Assembly (NCBI GenBank): GCA_041183125.1 | Contig: JBEGMH010000289.1 | Coordinates: 1-11,068 of the forward strand | DNA: 11,068 nt | Direction of reading: 5' to 3' | DNA from: JADJPL01 sp041183125 | GTDB lineage: Bacteria; Bacteroidota; Bacteroidia; Chitinophagales; Saprospiraceae | Shown here: in pieces, positions 1 to 6,805 of the stretch | How the letters are laid out: the number at the start of each line of letters is the position of its first letter | Position numbering within the stretch: position 1 is the stretch's first letter | Made by a program: the position numbers and the translations under genes | The notes under the pieces: generated by a model | What the model saw: the letters and a program-made list of their open reading frames with translations, nothing else | What the model was told of the DNA's origin: nothing | Databases searched by the model: none

Positions 1-1097
1 TGGCCAATATGCCCGCTTTTTTCAGCAAATTGGACATACGCGCCACGGCAGTAGGTTTGATCAGTTTTGCCATCATGATGTTTTGGGGGAAGATACAGGG
101 CGGCTTTTTGAAAAAAGTACCGGCAGCGCTCGTCGTATTGCTCTTCGCCATCCCTGCTGAGCTCCTGCTGGACTTCAAGCACACGGAGCCTCCCTACGCA
201 CTGGTGCACATCGGCAACCTGATCGAGAACATCCGGGTCAATGTGGATTTTGGAGGTTTGGCGCAGACCGGGGTATTCGTCAAGTACGTCATCATGATCG
301 CCCTGGTAGGGTCCCTGGAATCGCTGCTCACCGTAAAAGCTATAGACATGATGGACCCCTGGAAGCGCAAGTCGAACGCCAACCAGGACTTGATCGCGGT
401 CGGGGTGGGGAATACGGTCGCCGCCGTCTTGGGCGGCCTGCCCATGATTTCGGAAGTGGCGCGTAGTTCTGCCAACGTGGCCAATGGTGCCAAGACCCGC
501 TGGGCAAACTTTTTCCACGGGTTCTTCATCCTGGTCTTCGTGGCTTTTGCCGCCCCGCTGATCGAGCTGATCCCCAATACTGCCCTGGCAGCCATGTTGA
601 TCTCGGTGGGCATCAAGTTAGCGCACCCAAAGGAGTTCATCCACATCTTCCAGATCGGCAAGGAGCAGTTGGCCATTTTTTTGGTGACGATTTTCTTCAC
701 CCTGTATGAGGACCTGCTGGTGGGTATCGCAGCCGGTATCCTGCTCAAAATGATCATCCACGTGGTCAACGGCACGCCCTGGACCAATCTGTTCAAGGCT
801 CCCGTCTCGGTGTCCTTCAACGATGGGAAATACCTGGTGCAGGTGGGCCGGGCGGCGGTATTCTCCAACTATCTCGGTCTAAAAGCCAAGTTGGAGGCCA
901 TCCCGCAGGGGATGCACATCACGCTGGACTTTTCGGATACCCGTCTCGTGGACCATTCCGTGATGGAAAACGTACACCATTTCGAGCACGCGTACCAGGA
1001 GTCTGGTGGCACCTTTGACGTCACCGGTCTGCACAACCACAAGCCACTGTCTAACCACAAGCTGGCGGCGCGTAAAAATCACGCACCCTCTGCCTGA
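1..1097 (+). CDS. SulP-family inorganic anion transporter with C-terminal STAS domain (5' end missing)
   Basis: This is the C-terminal part of an inner-membrane SulP (SLC26-like) anion carrier. The frame is open from base 3, and the first ATG (base 9) is internal, because the sequence begins inside the membrane domain and about 364 residues remain of a family that is usually 500 or more. The diagnostic stretch is at bases 320-510: ESLLTVKAIDMM, then NANQDLIAVGVGN, GGLPMISEVARSSANVANG and AKTRWANFFHG, a strong match to the SulP core. Hydrophobic segments follow to about base 765. Bases 825-1060 encode a short STAS-like domain, with LDFSDTRLVDHSVMENV at the place of the conserved STAS loop and helix. 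SulP members carry sulfate, bicarbonate and other anions. Bicarbonate is inferred here from the dabA-dabB genes downstream; the sequence alone does not fix the substrate. Stop TGA at 1095-1097. Confidence 0.93.
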   Translation, partial: ANMPAFFSKLDIRATAVGLISFAIMMFWGKIQGGFLKKVPAALVVLLFAIPAELLLDFKHTEPPYALVHIGNLIENIRVNVDFGGLAQTGVFVKYVIMIALVGSLESLLTVKAIDMMDPWKRKSNANQDLIAVGVGNTVAAVLGGLPMISEVARSSANVANGAKTRWANFFHGFFILVFVAFAAPLIELIPNTALAAMLISVGIKLAHPKEFIHIFQIGKEQLAIFLVTIFFTLYEDLLVGIAAGILLKMIIHVVNGTPWTNLFKAPVSVSFNDGKYLVQVGRAAVFSNYLGLKAKLEAIPQGMHITLDFSDTRLVDHSVMENVHHFEHAYQESGGTFDVTGLHNHKPLSNHKLAARKNHAPSA

Positions 1098-1142
1098 AAT
1101 CGTAGGATGGCCAGCGGCTATTCTGTATCTTAACCTGAAAAA

Positions 1143-1913
1143 ATGAAGTACGTTATCAGTAGTATTCTTTTGGTGGGGGTGCTTTTCAGCGCCAAGGCCC
1201 AGACCGCGTTGCACCAGTATGGAGACAATACCAACGCCTGGTTCATGTATTTCGGCAGCCACAAGGTGAGCGAGCGCTGGGGCTTGCATCTAGAGGCACA
1301 GTGGCGGCGGAGCGATTTTGTGAGCAGCCCCCAGCAGCTTCTGCTGCGTACCGGGATCAACTACCATTTCAACGCACAGGTATCGGGCACGCTGGGCTAT
1401 TGTTTTGTACAAACGTACCCCTACGGCGAGTTGCCGTCAAAATCGGAATTCCCCGAAGATCGGATTTGGGAGCAGATACAGATCAAAACGCAGTTGCAGG
1501 CATTGGAATGGGTGAGCCGCTTCCGCCTGGAGCAGCGCTTTGTGTATGCTCCCGTACTAGACCGCGCGAGCGGGCAGTATGCCCCCGGCGATGCGGTATA
1601 TTCCAACCGCTTCCGCTTGTTGAACCGCTTTTCGCTTCCGTTCAAGGGCAAAACGATTGCCGACAAGAGCTTTTACCTGAGCGTATACGACGAGATCCTG
1701 GTGAATTTTGGCAAAAACGTGGCCAACAACATTTTTGACCAGAACCGCTTGTACATCGCCCTGGGGTACCGCATCCCCAAGGCCGGCAGGCTGGAAATCG
1801 GGTTCCTCGACCAGATCATTCAAAAACCGGACGGGGTGAAAATCGAGCGGAACGCCACGTTCCAGCTCGGTTTCACGTCGAACGTGGATTTTTACAAAAA
1901 AAATAAATCATGA
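1143..1913 (+). CDS. DUF2490 family protein, probable outer-membrane beta-barrel
   Basis: A 256-residue secreted protein of unknown function. Residues 1-19 form a signal peptide (basic start MKY, hydrophobic ISSILLVGVLF, likely signal peptidase I cleavage after AKA before Q20). The mature part has the DUF2490 pattern: an N-terminal NAWFMYFGSHKVSERWGLH strand pair, EAQWRRSDF, then QQLLLRTGINYHF, GYCFVQTYPYGE and a central ERxE-like RFRLEQRF. It ends with alternating polar and aromatic strands (LEIGFLDQII, FQLGFTSNVDFY), as in outer-membrane barrels. The start codon lies 45 bases after the SulP stop, with no Shine-Dalgarno sequence but an A-rich leader, normal for Bacteroidota. The last four bases (ATGA) overlap the start of dabA, implying co-transcription and coupled translation. 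A role as an outer-membrane pore or accessory for the carbon uptake cluster is inference from position only. Confidence 0.85.
   Translation: MKYVISSILLVGVLFSAKAQTALHQYGDNTNAWFMYFGSHKVSERWGLHLEAQWRRSDFVSSPQQLLLRTGINYHFNAQVSGTLGYCFVQTYPYGELPSKSEFPEDRIWEQIQIKTQLQALEWVSRFRLEQRFVYAPVLDRASGQYAPGDAVYSNRFRLLNRFSLPFKGKTIADKSFYLSVYDEILVNFGKNVANNIFDQNRLYIALGYRIPKAGRLEIGFLDQIIQKPDGVKIERNATFQLGFTSNVDFYKKNKS
1910..1913 (+). promoter_or_regulatory. ATGA stop-start overlap coupling DUF2490 gene to dabA
   Basis: The dabA ATG (1910-1912) shares bases with the TGA (1911-1913) of the upstream gene. Such 4-base overlaps normally indicate translational coupling within one transcript, and they support the chosen dabA start. 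There is no Shine-Dalgarno sequence before it; the preceding bases are an A-rich run encoding KKNKS. Confidence 0.7.
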
Positions 1914-4453
1914 CCTTGCAAAGGACAAAAACAGGCTTTGACGAAGCGGCATTGCTCCACGACCTGAAGCATTACCTGCCCACTCAAACGCCCATAAAGG
2001 ACTTTATCCACCACAACACCTTGCATGCCTTCCAGGATAGGAAGTTCTACGACGCCATCTTCAGGGCGTCCAAAATCTTCAGCTACCAGGTCACGCTGGA
2101 GTTGGACGATTACCGGGGCTTGTTCCGCCAGGGCAGGATACGGGAGGACGTACTGCAGCGCATCCTGGAAGAGCGCAAAGGCGCTAACCCGGAAGTACAG
2201 GAGCTTTGGGCTTACCGCCTGATGCACAAAACCTACGACCTGCACATCGAGCCGCGCATCGGCCGGGTGCGGGCCAACTGGAAAAAGGCGTACCGCTTGA
2301 ACCTGGACAATCTGGTACAACCGCTGCTGTTCCGCATCGTGGGCAGCTATTTGGACCAAGGCATCGCTATCCGGCATTTCCCCAAGGTGGACCAAGGCTT
2401 TTTAGAGGCTCTTCGAGACCTTGAGCGCAACAGCTTCAGCAGCTTTTTGAAGACCGGGCGGGCGCGCAAGCTGTTGTTAGACGACCAGTGCAGTATCGAA
2501 AGCCTACTGGACATACTGGTCGGCGACGAGCGCTTCTATGAAGAATACCTCTTCGACCAGCAGTTTAACCACCACGGCTGGTCGGGCATGGTGGCTACGG
2601 TGGAGGATTTGCCTCATACGCTCCTGTACCCCAAAAAAATCTCGCTGCGCGATTTCATCCTTTTTGAACTGATCCTGGAGATAGACGCCCTGGAAGCCGA
2701 ATTAGGGCGGCATTGGAAACCCCTCTGCCAGACCGTTACACTGGAGCACGAAGGGCTTTTTGACCCTGTCCCGCTCACGGAGCTCCAGGAGGTGTTCATA
2801 ATCTGGCAGGATGCTTTTGAGTGGAGCTACTACGACGAAGTGCTCACCGGCCTCAGCCTTTCAGCCGCACAAGCCAAAGAAAAAACGGCGCCTGCCTTCC
2901 AGGCCGTATTTTGTATTGACGAGCGCGAGTGCTCCCTGCGCCGGCACATCGAGTATGTGGTCCCGGAATGTGAAACCCTGGGCGCGCCCGGTTTCTTTGG
3001 CGTCGAGTTCTACTTTTTGCCCGAGAACGGGAAGTTTTACGAAAAACTGTGCCCGGCACCGGTGACGCCGCGCTATTTGGTGAAAGAAGAGGAAGCGCGG
3101 GGTGTAAAAAAGCACGAGAGGTTGTACTCCAAGCACGCACACAAGGCATTTGGGGGCTTCTTTTACGCTCTGTTCTTCGGTTTCTGGGCGGGTATCAAAT
3201 TGGCGCTGGACCTGTTCCGCCCGAAGATGAGCCCGGCCATTTCCAATGCGTTTGGCCACATGGACCAGCACTCCCGGCTGATCGTCGAAAACACCGATCC
3301 CGCCCAGCAGGAAAATGGCCTACAGATCGGTTTCACCTTATCTGAAATGGCCGACCGCGTGGAGGGGCTCTTGCGCAACACCGGGCTCATCCAAAACTTC
3401 GCCCCGCTGGTCTATCTGATTTCGCACGGGTCGAGCAGTGCGAACAACCCGCACCATGGCGCCCACGATTGCGGGGCGTGCAGTGGCCGCCCCGGTGCTA
3501 CCAACTCGCGGGTGTTCTGTATGATGGCCAACCACCCAAAAGTGCGCGAGCTCCTCGCCGGGCGCGGGCTGGCCATCCCTGACCAGACCCAGTTTGTGCC
3601 CGCTATGCACGACACGGCCAGCGACCGGATGGGCTATTACGACGAGGACGTGCTGACGCCTGCCAACCGACAGCGCCACGACGCCGTCCGGCAGCAGTTC
3701 GAGCAGGCGCTCGACCTCAACGCCAAGGAGCGTTCGCGCCGCTTTGCCTCCATTGATACCGACCAGGATATCCGGAAGGTGCGCCGGGCCATCGAAGCTC
3801 GCTCGGTGTCCTTTTTTGAACCCCGCCCTGAATTAGGGCACGGCACCAACGCACTGTGTATCGTGGGCCGCCGGGCACTGACCAAGGCCTTGTTCCTCGA
3901 CCGGCGCGCGTTCATGAACTCCTACGACTACCGCACGGACCCGGAAGGAAAGCTGCTCCTGGGCGTCATCAAGCCCTTGCCAGTCGTTTGCGGGGGCATC
4001 AACCTGGAATACTACTTCTCGCGGGTGGACAACCAAAAGTTCGGCGCAGGCACCAAGTTGCCGCACAACGTGACCGGCCTGATCGGGGTGACCAACAGCA
4101 GCGACGGCGACCTGCGCCCCGGGCTGCCCCTGCAGATGATCGAGGTGCACGACCCCATCCGGCTGCTCATGTTGGTGGAGCACTACCCCGACGTCGTGCT
4201 CAAGACCATCCAGACCCTGCCGGAATTATATGAGTGGTTTGAAAACGAGTGGGTACACCTCATGGCTATGGAACCCGAAACGGGGGCTTTTTACTACTTC
4301 AAAGACCACGCTTTCCACCGCTATGCGCCCAAGACACACACCGTTCCTGAAATCGAAGACCTGCACCGCTTTTTCGAAGAGGCCAAGCCTATGGAGACCA
4401 ACCACATCCTGGATGCCACTAAGGAAAACCTCCCCGTTCACCTGCTCAAATAA
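1910..4453 (+). CDS. dabA: DabA, zinc-binding subunit of the DAB inorganic carbon uptake complex (DUF2309/UPF0753)
   Basis: An 847-residue protein of the DUF2309 family. DabA works with membrane protein DabB to hydrate CO2 to bicarbonate in an energy-coupled, one-way manner on the cytoplasmic face of the inner membrane; homologues in Firmicutes are called MpsB. The beta-carbonic-anhydrase-like metal site is visible: C335 and D337 in VFCIDERECS, H506 in ISHGSSS, and C521 in HDCGACSGRPG. The H-to-C spacing (15) equals that of the Halothiobacillus DabA zinc ligands (C351, D353, H524, C539), and the C-to-H spacing differs by two residues. The R339 of CIDER is also kept. One hydrophobic stretch near residues 414-433 may contact the membrane. 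The length is usual for the family and there is no break. The start at 1910 overlaps the DUF2490 stop as ATGA; no Shine-Dalgarno is seen. dabB begins 5 bases after the stop. Confidence 0.96.
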   Translation: MTLQRTKTGFDEAALLHDLKHYLPTQTPIKDFIHHNTLHAFQDRKFYDAIFRASKIFSYQVTLELDDYRGLFRQGRIREDVLQRILEERKGANPEVQELWAYRLMHKTYDLHIEPRIGRVRANWKKAYRLNLDNLVQPLLFRIVGSYLDQGIAIRHFPKVDQGFLEALRDLERNSFSSFLKTGRARKLLLDDQCSIESLLDILVGDERFYEEYLFDQQFNHHGWSGMVATVEDLPHTLLYPKKISLRDFILFELILEIDALEAELGRHWKPLCQTVTLEHEGLFDPVPLTELQEVFIIWQDAFEWSYYDEVLTGLSLSAAQAKEKTAPAFQAVFCIDERECSLRRHIEYVVPECETLGAPGFFGVEFYFLPENGKFYEKLCPAPVTPRYLVKEEEARGVKKHERLYSKHAHKAFGGFFYALFFGFWAGIKLALDLFRPKMSPAISNAFGHMDQHSRLIVENTDPAQQENGLQIGFTLSEMADRVEGLLRNTGLIQNFAPLVYLISHGSSSANNPHHGAHDCGACSGRPGATNSRVFCMMANHPKVRELLAGRGLAIPDQTQFVPAMHDTASDRMGYYDEDVLTPANRQRHDAVRQQFEQALDLNAKERSRRFASIDTDQDIRKVRRAIEARSVSFFEPRPELGHGTNALCIVGRRALTKALFLDRRAFMNSYDYRTDPEGKLLLGVIKPLPVVCGGINLEYYFSRVDNQKFGAGTKLPHNVTGLIGVTNSSDGDLRPGLPLQMIEVHDPIRLLMLVEHYPDVVLKTIQTLPELYEWFENEWVHLMAMEPETGAFYYFKDHAFHRYAPKTHTVPEIEDLHRFFEEAKPMETNHILDATKENLPVHLLK

Positions 4454-4458
4454 ACAAC

Positions 4459-6327
4459 ATGGATAAGGTACTGCATTATTTCATCCTACTGCCCCTTCTG
4501 GGCCTGTTCCTGTCTAATTTGCCCAACAAGAAGCAGGAAAGCCTGATTTTCTGGAACGCTTTTAGCGTGTTGGCATTGCAGTGGGGAGGGCTCATCCTCT
4601 TTTCGATATACTGGCTGACGGAGGGGGCAAATCCCGTTTTTGAAAAATTCCTGACGTACTACAAGCACGGAAATGCCGAATTTTCTTTCGACCTCTACTT
4701 CGATAAGCTCACGTTGGTGTACGGGTTCATGGCAGGGCTGATCGCCAACCTGGTTGCCTTGTTCAGTCGTTACTACATGCACCGGGATCCGGGATACCGG
4801 CGTTTTTTCAGCAATATGCTCTTCTTTTTCACCGGTATCAACCTGATCGTTTTTTCGGGGAACCTCGAGACGCTGTTTCTTGGATGGGAAGTGTTGGGCA
4901 TCAGTTCCTTCCTGCTCATCGGGTTTTACCGGGAGCGCTACCTGCCGGTGAAGAACGCTATAAAAGTGATGTCGCTGTTCCGGCTTTCCGATGTCATGCT
5001 GTTGATTGGCATGTGGTTGTGCCATACTGCTTTTCACCGGAACATTACTTTTGCAGAATTCGCTATACCGGGAGAGCTGCAATCCGAGCTGGCCGCCCAC
5101 CCGTTGAACTATTACCTGGTACCCTGGGCTTTTTTAGTGGTGGCAGCCATCAAATCCGGGCAGTTCCCGTTCTCGTCCTGGCTGCCGAGGGCTATGGAAG
5201 GTCCTACGACCTCCAGTGCAATCTTTTACGGCTCCCTGTCGGTGCATATCGGCCTGTTTCTGATGCTGCGCCTATCGCCCCTGTGGGTAAACAACGGGGT
5301 TCTGCAGGCATTGGTCATCACGATGGGGGCCCTTACGGCACTGGTGTCCAGTAGCATTGCCAATGTGCAGCCGACGGTGAAGACGCAGATCGCCTATTCT
5401 TCGATTGCCCAGATCGGGATCATGTTCATCGAAGTAGCCCTGGGGTTGGAAGTACTGGCCCTGGTGCATTTCGCAGGGAATGCGTTGTTGCGTTCCTACC
5501 AGTTGCTGGTGTCGCCCAGCGTGTTGAACTACCTCATCCACGACCAATATTACCATTTTGAAAAGCCGGAGGACAAGTCGCCCCACGGTTTCATGGGGCG
5601 TTTGCGCAGTTCGCTGTACGTTCTATCCATCAAGGAATACAACCTCGACCGCTTCCAGTTCCACGTCTTGTGGACGCCCTTCAAATGGCTGGGCCGGCGT
5701 GTGGCTTTTTTGACGACGAAGCCGGGCTACACAGCACTTGGGACTTTGGGCGTCGTCGGCCTGGCCGGGCTGTTCCTTGGAGCAAATACCTGGGTGGGCT
5801 GGCACAAGTTTTTTGCATTCAGCTTCGCCTTGTTGGCCTTTCTGCTGGTGAGCAATGCGTTCACCGAGCGTGCTTCGTCGCGCAGGGCGTGGCTGTTCTT
5901 AATCGTCGCGCATGTGTTTATCAATCTGGCCATCAGCTATAACATAGCCTTTGACGGTTTTGCCACGGCGGTTTATCTGAGCGGGGTGGTACTTGCCGGT
6001 ATCGCCGGGTGGTATGTGTTGAGCGAGGTGGAGCGGAGGGAAAACACTTACGACCTGAGTCATTTTTATGGGCATATTTACGAGTACCCACGGTTGGGAC
6101 TGGCCTTCCTGTTGTCGGGGCTGGCCCTGGTCGGTTTCCCCATTACCCCCACGTTCATTGGGTTGGACGTGGTGCTGAGCCAGGTGCACAGCAACCAGAT
6201 CGCTTTGTTGGTCGTGGTAGCCCTGTGCTTCGTCTTTATGGAAATCGCTGTGCTGCGCTTGTACGCCCGCGTATTTTTAGGGCAGCATGTCAAGGCCTAC
6301 CATTCGGTGGCGTTTAAGAATTCGTAG
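4459..6327 (+). CDS. dabB: DabB, NuoL-like proton-conducting membrane subunit of the DAB complex
   Basis: A 622-residue polytopic inner-membrane protein of the complex I antiporter-like family (Proton_antipo_M), with a dozen or more hydrophobic segments. Hallmarks of the proton channel are present: E144 in FLGWEVLGISSF, K232 in AAIKSGQFPFSSWLP, the AMEGPTTSSA motif, and K308 in PTVKTQIAYSSIAQ. The NuoL-type HAATM after the GPT motif is replaced by FYGSLSVHIG, as expected for a DabB relative rather than a respiratory subunit. After about residue 375 there is a hydrophilic linker (PHGFMGRLRSS onwards), then further membrane segments. The last pair carries a GFPITPTFIGLD motif (from G559) resembling the GxPxxxGF motif of NuoM/NuoN. 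Directly after dabA (5 bases), it should anchor DabA and couple CO2 hydration to the proton (or sodium) gradient. No other nuo genes are nearby, which argues against respiratory complex I. It ends TAG at 6325-6327. Confidence 0.92.
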   Translation: MDKVLHYFILLPLLGLFLSNLPNKKQESLIFWNAFSVLALQWGGLILFSIYWLTEGANPVFEKFLTYYKHGNAEFSFDLYFDKLTLVYGFMAGLIANLVALFSRYYMHRDPGYRRFFSNMLFFFTGINLIVFSGNLETLFLGWEVLGISSFLLIGFYRERYLPVKNAIKVMSLFRLSDVMLLIGMWLCHTAFHRNITFAEFAIPGELQSELAAHPLNYYLVPWAFLVVAAIKSGQFPFSSWLPRAMEGPTTSSAIFYGSLSVHIGLFLMLRLSPLWVNNGVLQALVITMGALTALVSSSIANVQPTVKTQIAYSSIAQIGIMFIEVALGLEVLALVHFAGNALLRSYQLLVSPSVLNYLIHDQYYHFEKPEDKSPHGFMGRLRSSLYVLSIKEYNLDRFQFHVLWTPFKWLGRRVAFLTTKPGYTALGTLGVVGLAGLFLGANTWVGWHKFFAFSFALLAFLLVSNAFTERASSRRAWLFLIVAHVFINLAISYNIAFDGFATAVYLSGVVLAGIAGWYVLSEVERRENTYDLSHFYGHIYEYPRLGLAFLLSGLALVGFPITPTFIGLDVVLSQVHSNQIALLVVVALCFVFMEIAVLRLYARVFLGQHVKAYHSVAFKNS

Positions 6328-6365
6328 AGGACCTACCTTCTCCGTACAAAAGGCAGTTGAAGTCC

Positions 6366-6396
6366 TTGCACTATTAAAAAGAAAGCTGTACATTTG
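6366..6396 (+). promoter_or_regulatory. Bacteroidota-type promoter (TTG - 20 bases - TACATTTG)
   Basis: TTG at 6366-6368 and TACATTTG at 6389-6396 match the -33 and -7 elements (TTTG and TAnnTTTG) recognised by the Bacteroidota primary sigma factor. The 20-base spacing lies within the usual range. The full TAnnTTTG match is the strong part; the -33 element has C in place of the first T. Transcription would begin about 5-8 bases downstream, near 6401-6404, and run toward the alpha-2-macroglobulin gene, leaving a leader of about 400 bases. No better promoter was found closer to that gene. Confidence 0.6.
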
Positions 6397-6400
6397 AAAC

Positions 6401-6420
6401 GTACCCTGAAAGTAGGGTAC
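6401..6420 (+). repeat. Perfect 7-bp hairpin at the predicted transcription start
   Basis: GTACCCT (6401-6407) and AGGGTAC (6414-6420) are exact inverted repeats around a 6-base loop (GAAAGT); a G-T wobble could close the loop to four bases. No T-run follows on either strand, so this is not an intrinsic terminator for dabB. Its position at the expected +1 suggests a 5'-terminal stem that could stabilise the transcript, or a DNA operator. That role is inference. Confidence 0.55.
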
Positions 6421-6450
6421 AAGAGCTGTTGCGCAGGGAGCCCATGAGGT

Positions 6451-6467
6451 GGGAAAAGATTTTTCCC
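6451..6467 (+). repeat. 7-bp hairpin GGGAAAA / TTTTCCC
   Basis: GGGAAAA (6451-6457) and TTTTCCC (6461-6467) pair around a 3-base loop (GAT). It is followed by the pyrimidine-rich CTTCTTTCC, not a proper T-run, so at best it is a weak terminator or attenuator. It sits immediately before the left arm of the long inverted repeat at 6470-6481, so the two helices could stack. Confidence 0.4.
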
Positions 6468-6469
6468 CT

Positions 6470-6642
6470 TCTTTCCGGTTCCTCGCGGCAGGTCTCATGC
6501 CACACAGGTGCCAAACCAGGATTTTGACTCTACAATTCTATCAAATTGGGGTTCGATTCGATCCGGCAAGGGCGGGCCTCAGCCCGGCAACGGGTTCCAG
6601 CAGGGCAACCTGAGGGACAAGGGGATTACCGAACCGGAAAGA
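6470..6642 (+). ncRNA. Candidate structured RNA element in the alpha-2-macroglobulin leader
   Basis: TCTTTCCGGTTC (6470-6481) is the exact reverse complement of 6631-6642, giving a 12-bp closing helix over 149 bases; two more C-G pairs are possible after one mismatch (6467-6468 with 6644-6645). Inside, helices can be drawn by hand: 6487-6490/6498-6501 (GGCA/TGCC); 6505-6512/6604-6612 (8 pairs, A6607 bulged); 6516-6522/6561-6566 (6 pairs, A6518 bulged); 6533-6537/6544-6548 (CAATT/AATTG); and 6573-6577/6582-6586 (CGGGC/GCCCG, 4-base loop). An alternative local hairpin at 6601-6612 has a GNRA loop (GCAA). They are mutually compatible except the last. It lies in a probable 5' leader, so a cis-regulatory RNA or a small RNA is possible. 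I recognise no known class; conserved cores of common riboswitches, RNase P RNA, tmRNA and SRP RNA are absent. Confidence 0.4.
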
Positions 6643-6661
6643 CGGCCTTATCCATATTTTT

Positions 6662-6688
6662 CAGGGGTCTCAAAACCTCTGTTTCCGG
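6662..6688 (+). promoter_or_regulatory. Downstream hairpin and competing strand for the leader RNA
   Basis: CAGGGGT (6662-6668) pairs with ACCTCTG (6675-6681), with one G-T wobble and a 6-base loop. The next bases, TTTCCGG (6682-6688), are complementary to CCGGAAA at 6634-6640, part of the right arm of the long inverted repeat. That arm therefore has two mutually exclusive partners, upstream (12 bp) or downstream (7 bp). This layout is reminiscent of a switch, but no functional evidence exists. Confidence 0.3.
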
Positions 6689-6805
6689 CACTTGTGTGGC
6701 TTTCTTCGTTTCCTGTTCTGCGCTTTTCACCTTCCCCCTGTAAGAAATCGCCCTGTCCATTCGTTCTATCCGGTCTACTCTTTTTTTACCTTCAAACCCA
6801 ATTCC

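Larger units (their letters stand above)
6328..6805. other. 478-base gap between dabB and the alpha-2-macroglobulin gene
   Basis: No convincing protein gene is seen on either strand. Reading frames here are short, lack family resemblance, or merely run in from neighbouring genes. No clear intrinsic terminator follows dabB. The gap holds a Bacteroidota-type promoter near its left end, a perfect hairpin at the predicted transcription start, a second hairpin, and a long inverted repeat with internal pairing, all listed separately. The last 110 bases or so (6690-6805) are pyrimidine-rich on the + strand and unstructured as far as I can see, ending in a run of seven T (6781-6787) shortly before the start codon. 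Confidence 0.75.

Noticed and set aside
194..868. A 224-codon - strand frame within the SulP gene
   Set aside because: Antisense to a clear SulP coding sequence and without recognisable domains.
6328..6366. Possible intrinsic terminator after dabB (AGGAC ... GTCCT)
   Set aside because: Only 5 bp with a loop of about 29 bases and no T-run.
6277..6498. A 73-codon - strand frame across the end of dabB and the gap
   Set aside because: It overlaps dabB and the promoter-hairpin region, with no recognisable domain or start signal.
6444..6527. A 27-codon upstream frame in the leader (starts MRWEKIFPLL, ends TGA 6525-6527)
   Set aside because: It could be a leader peptide, but there is no run of regulatory codons, its start has only a GGGAG too close to the ATG, and it overlaps the proposed helices.
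6548..6566. A tRNA T-arm-like word (GGGGTTCGATTCG)
   Set aside because: No acceptor stem, anticodon arm or D-arm can be built around it, and the T-stem does not close properly.
6601..6642. Partial likeness to the cyclic-di-GMP-I riboswitch core (CAGGGCAACC, then GGGACAA)
   Set aside because: The conserved CAGGGCAAACC, GAAA tetraloop and GGGACGCAAAG elements are not present in correct form or spacing.
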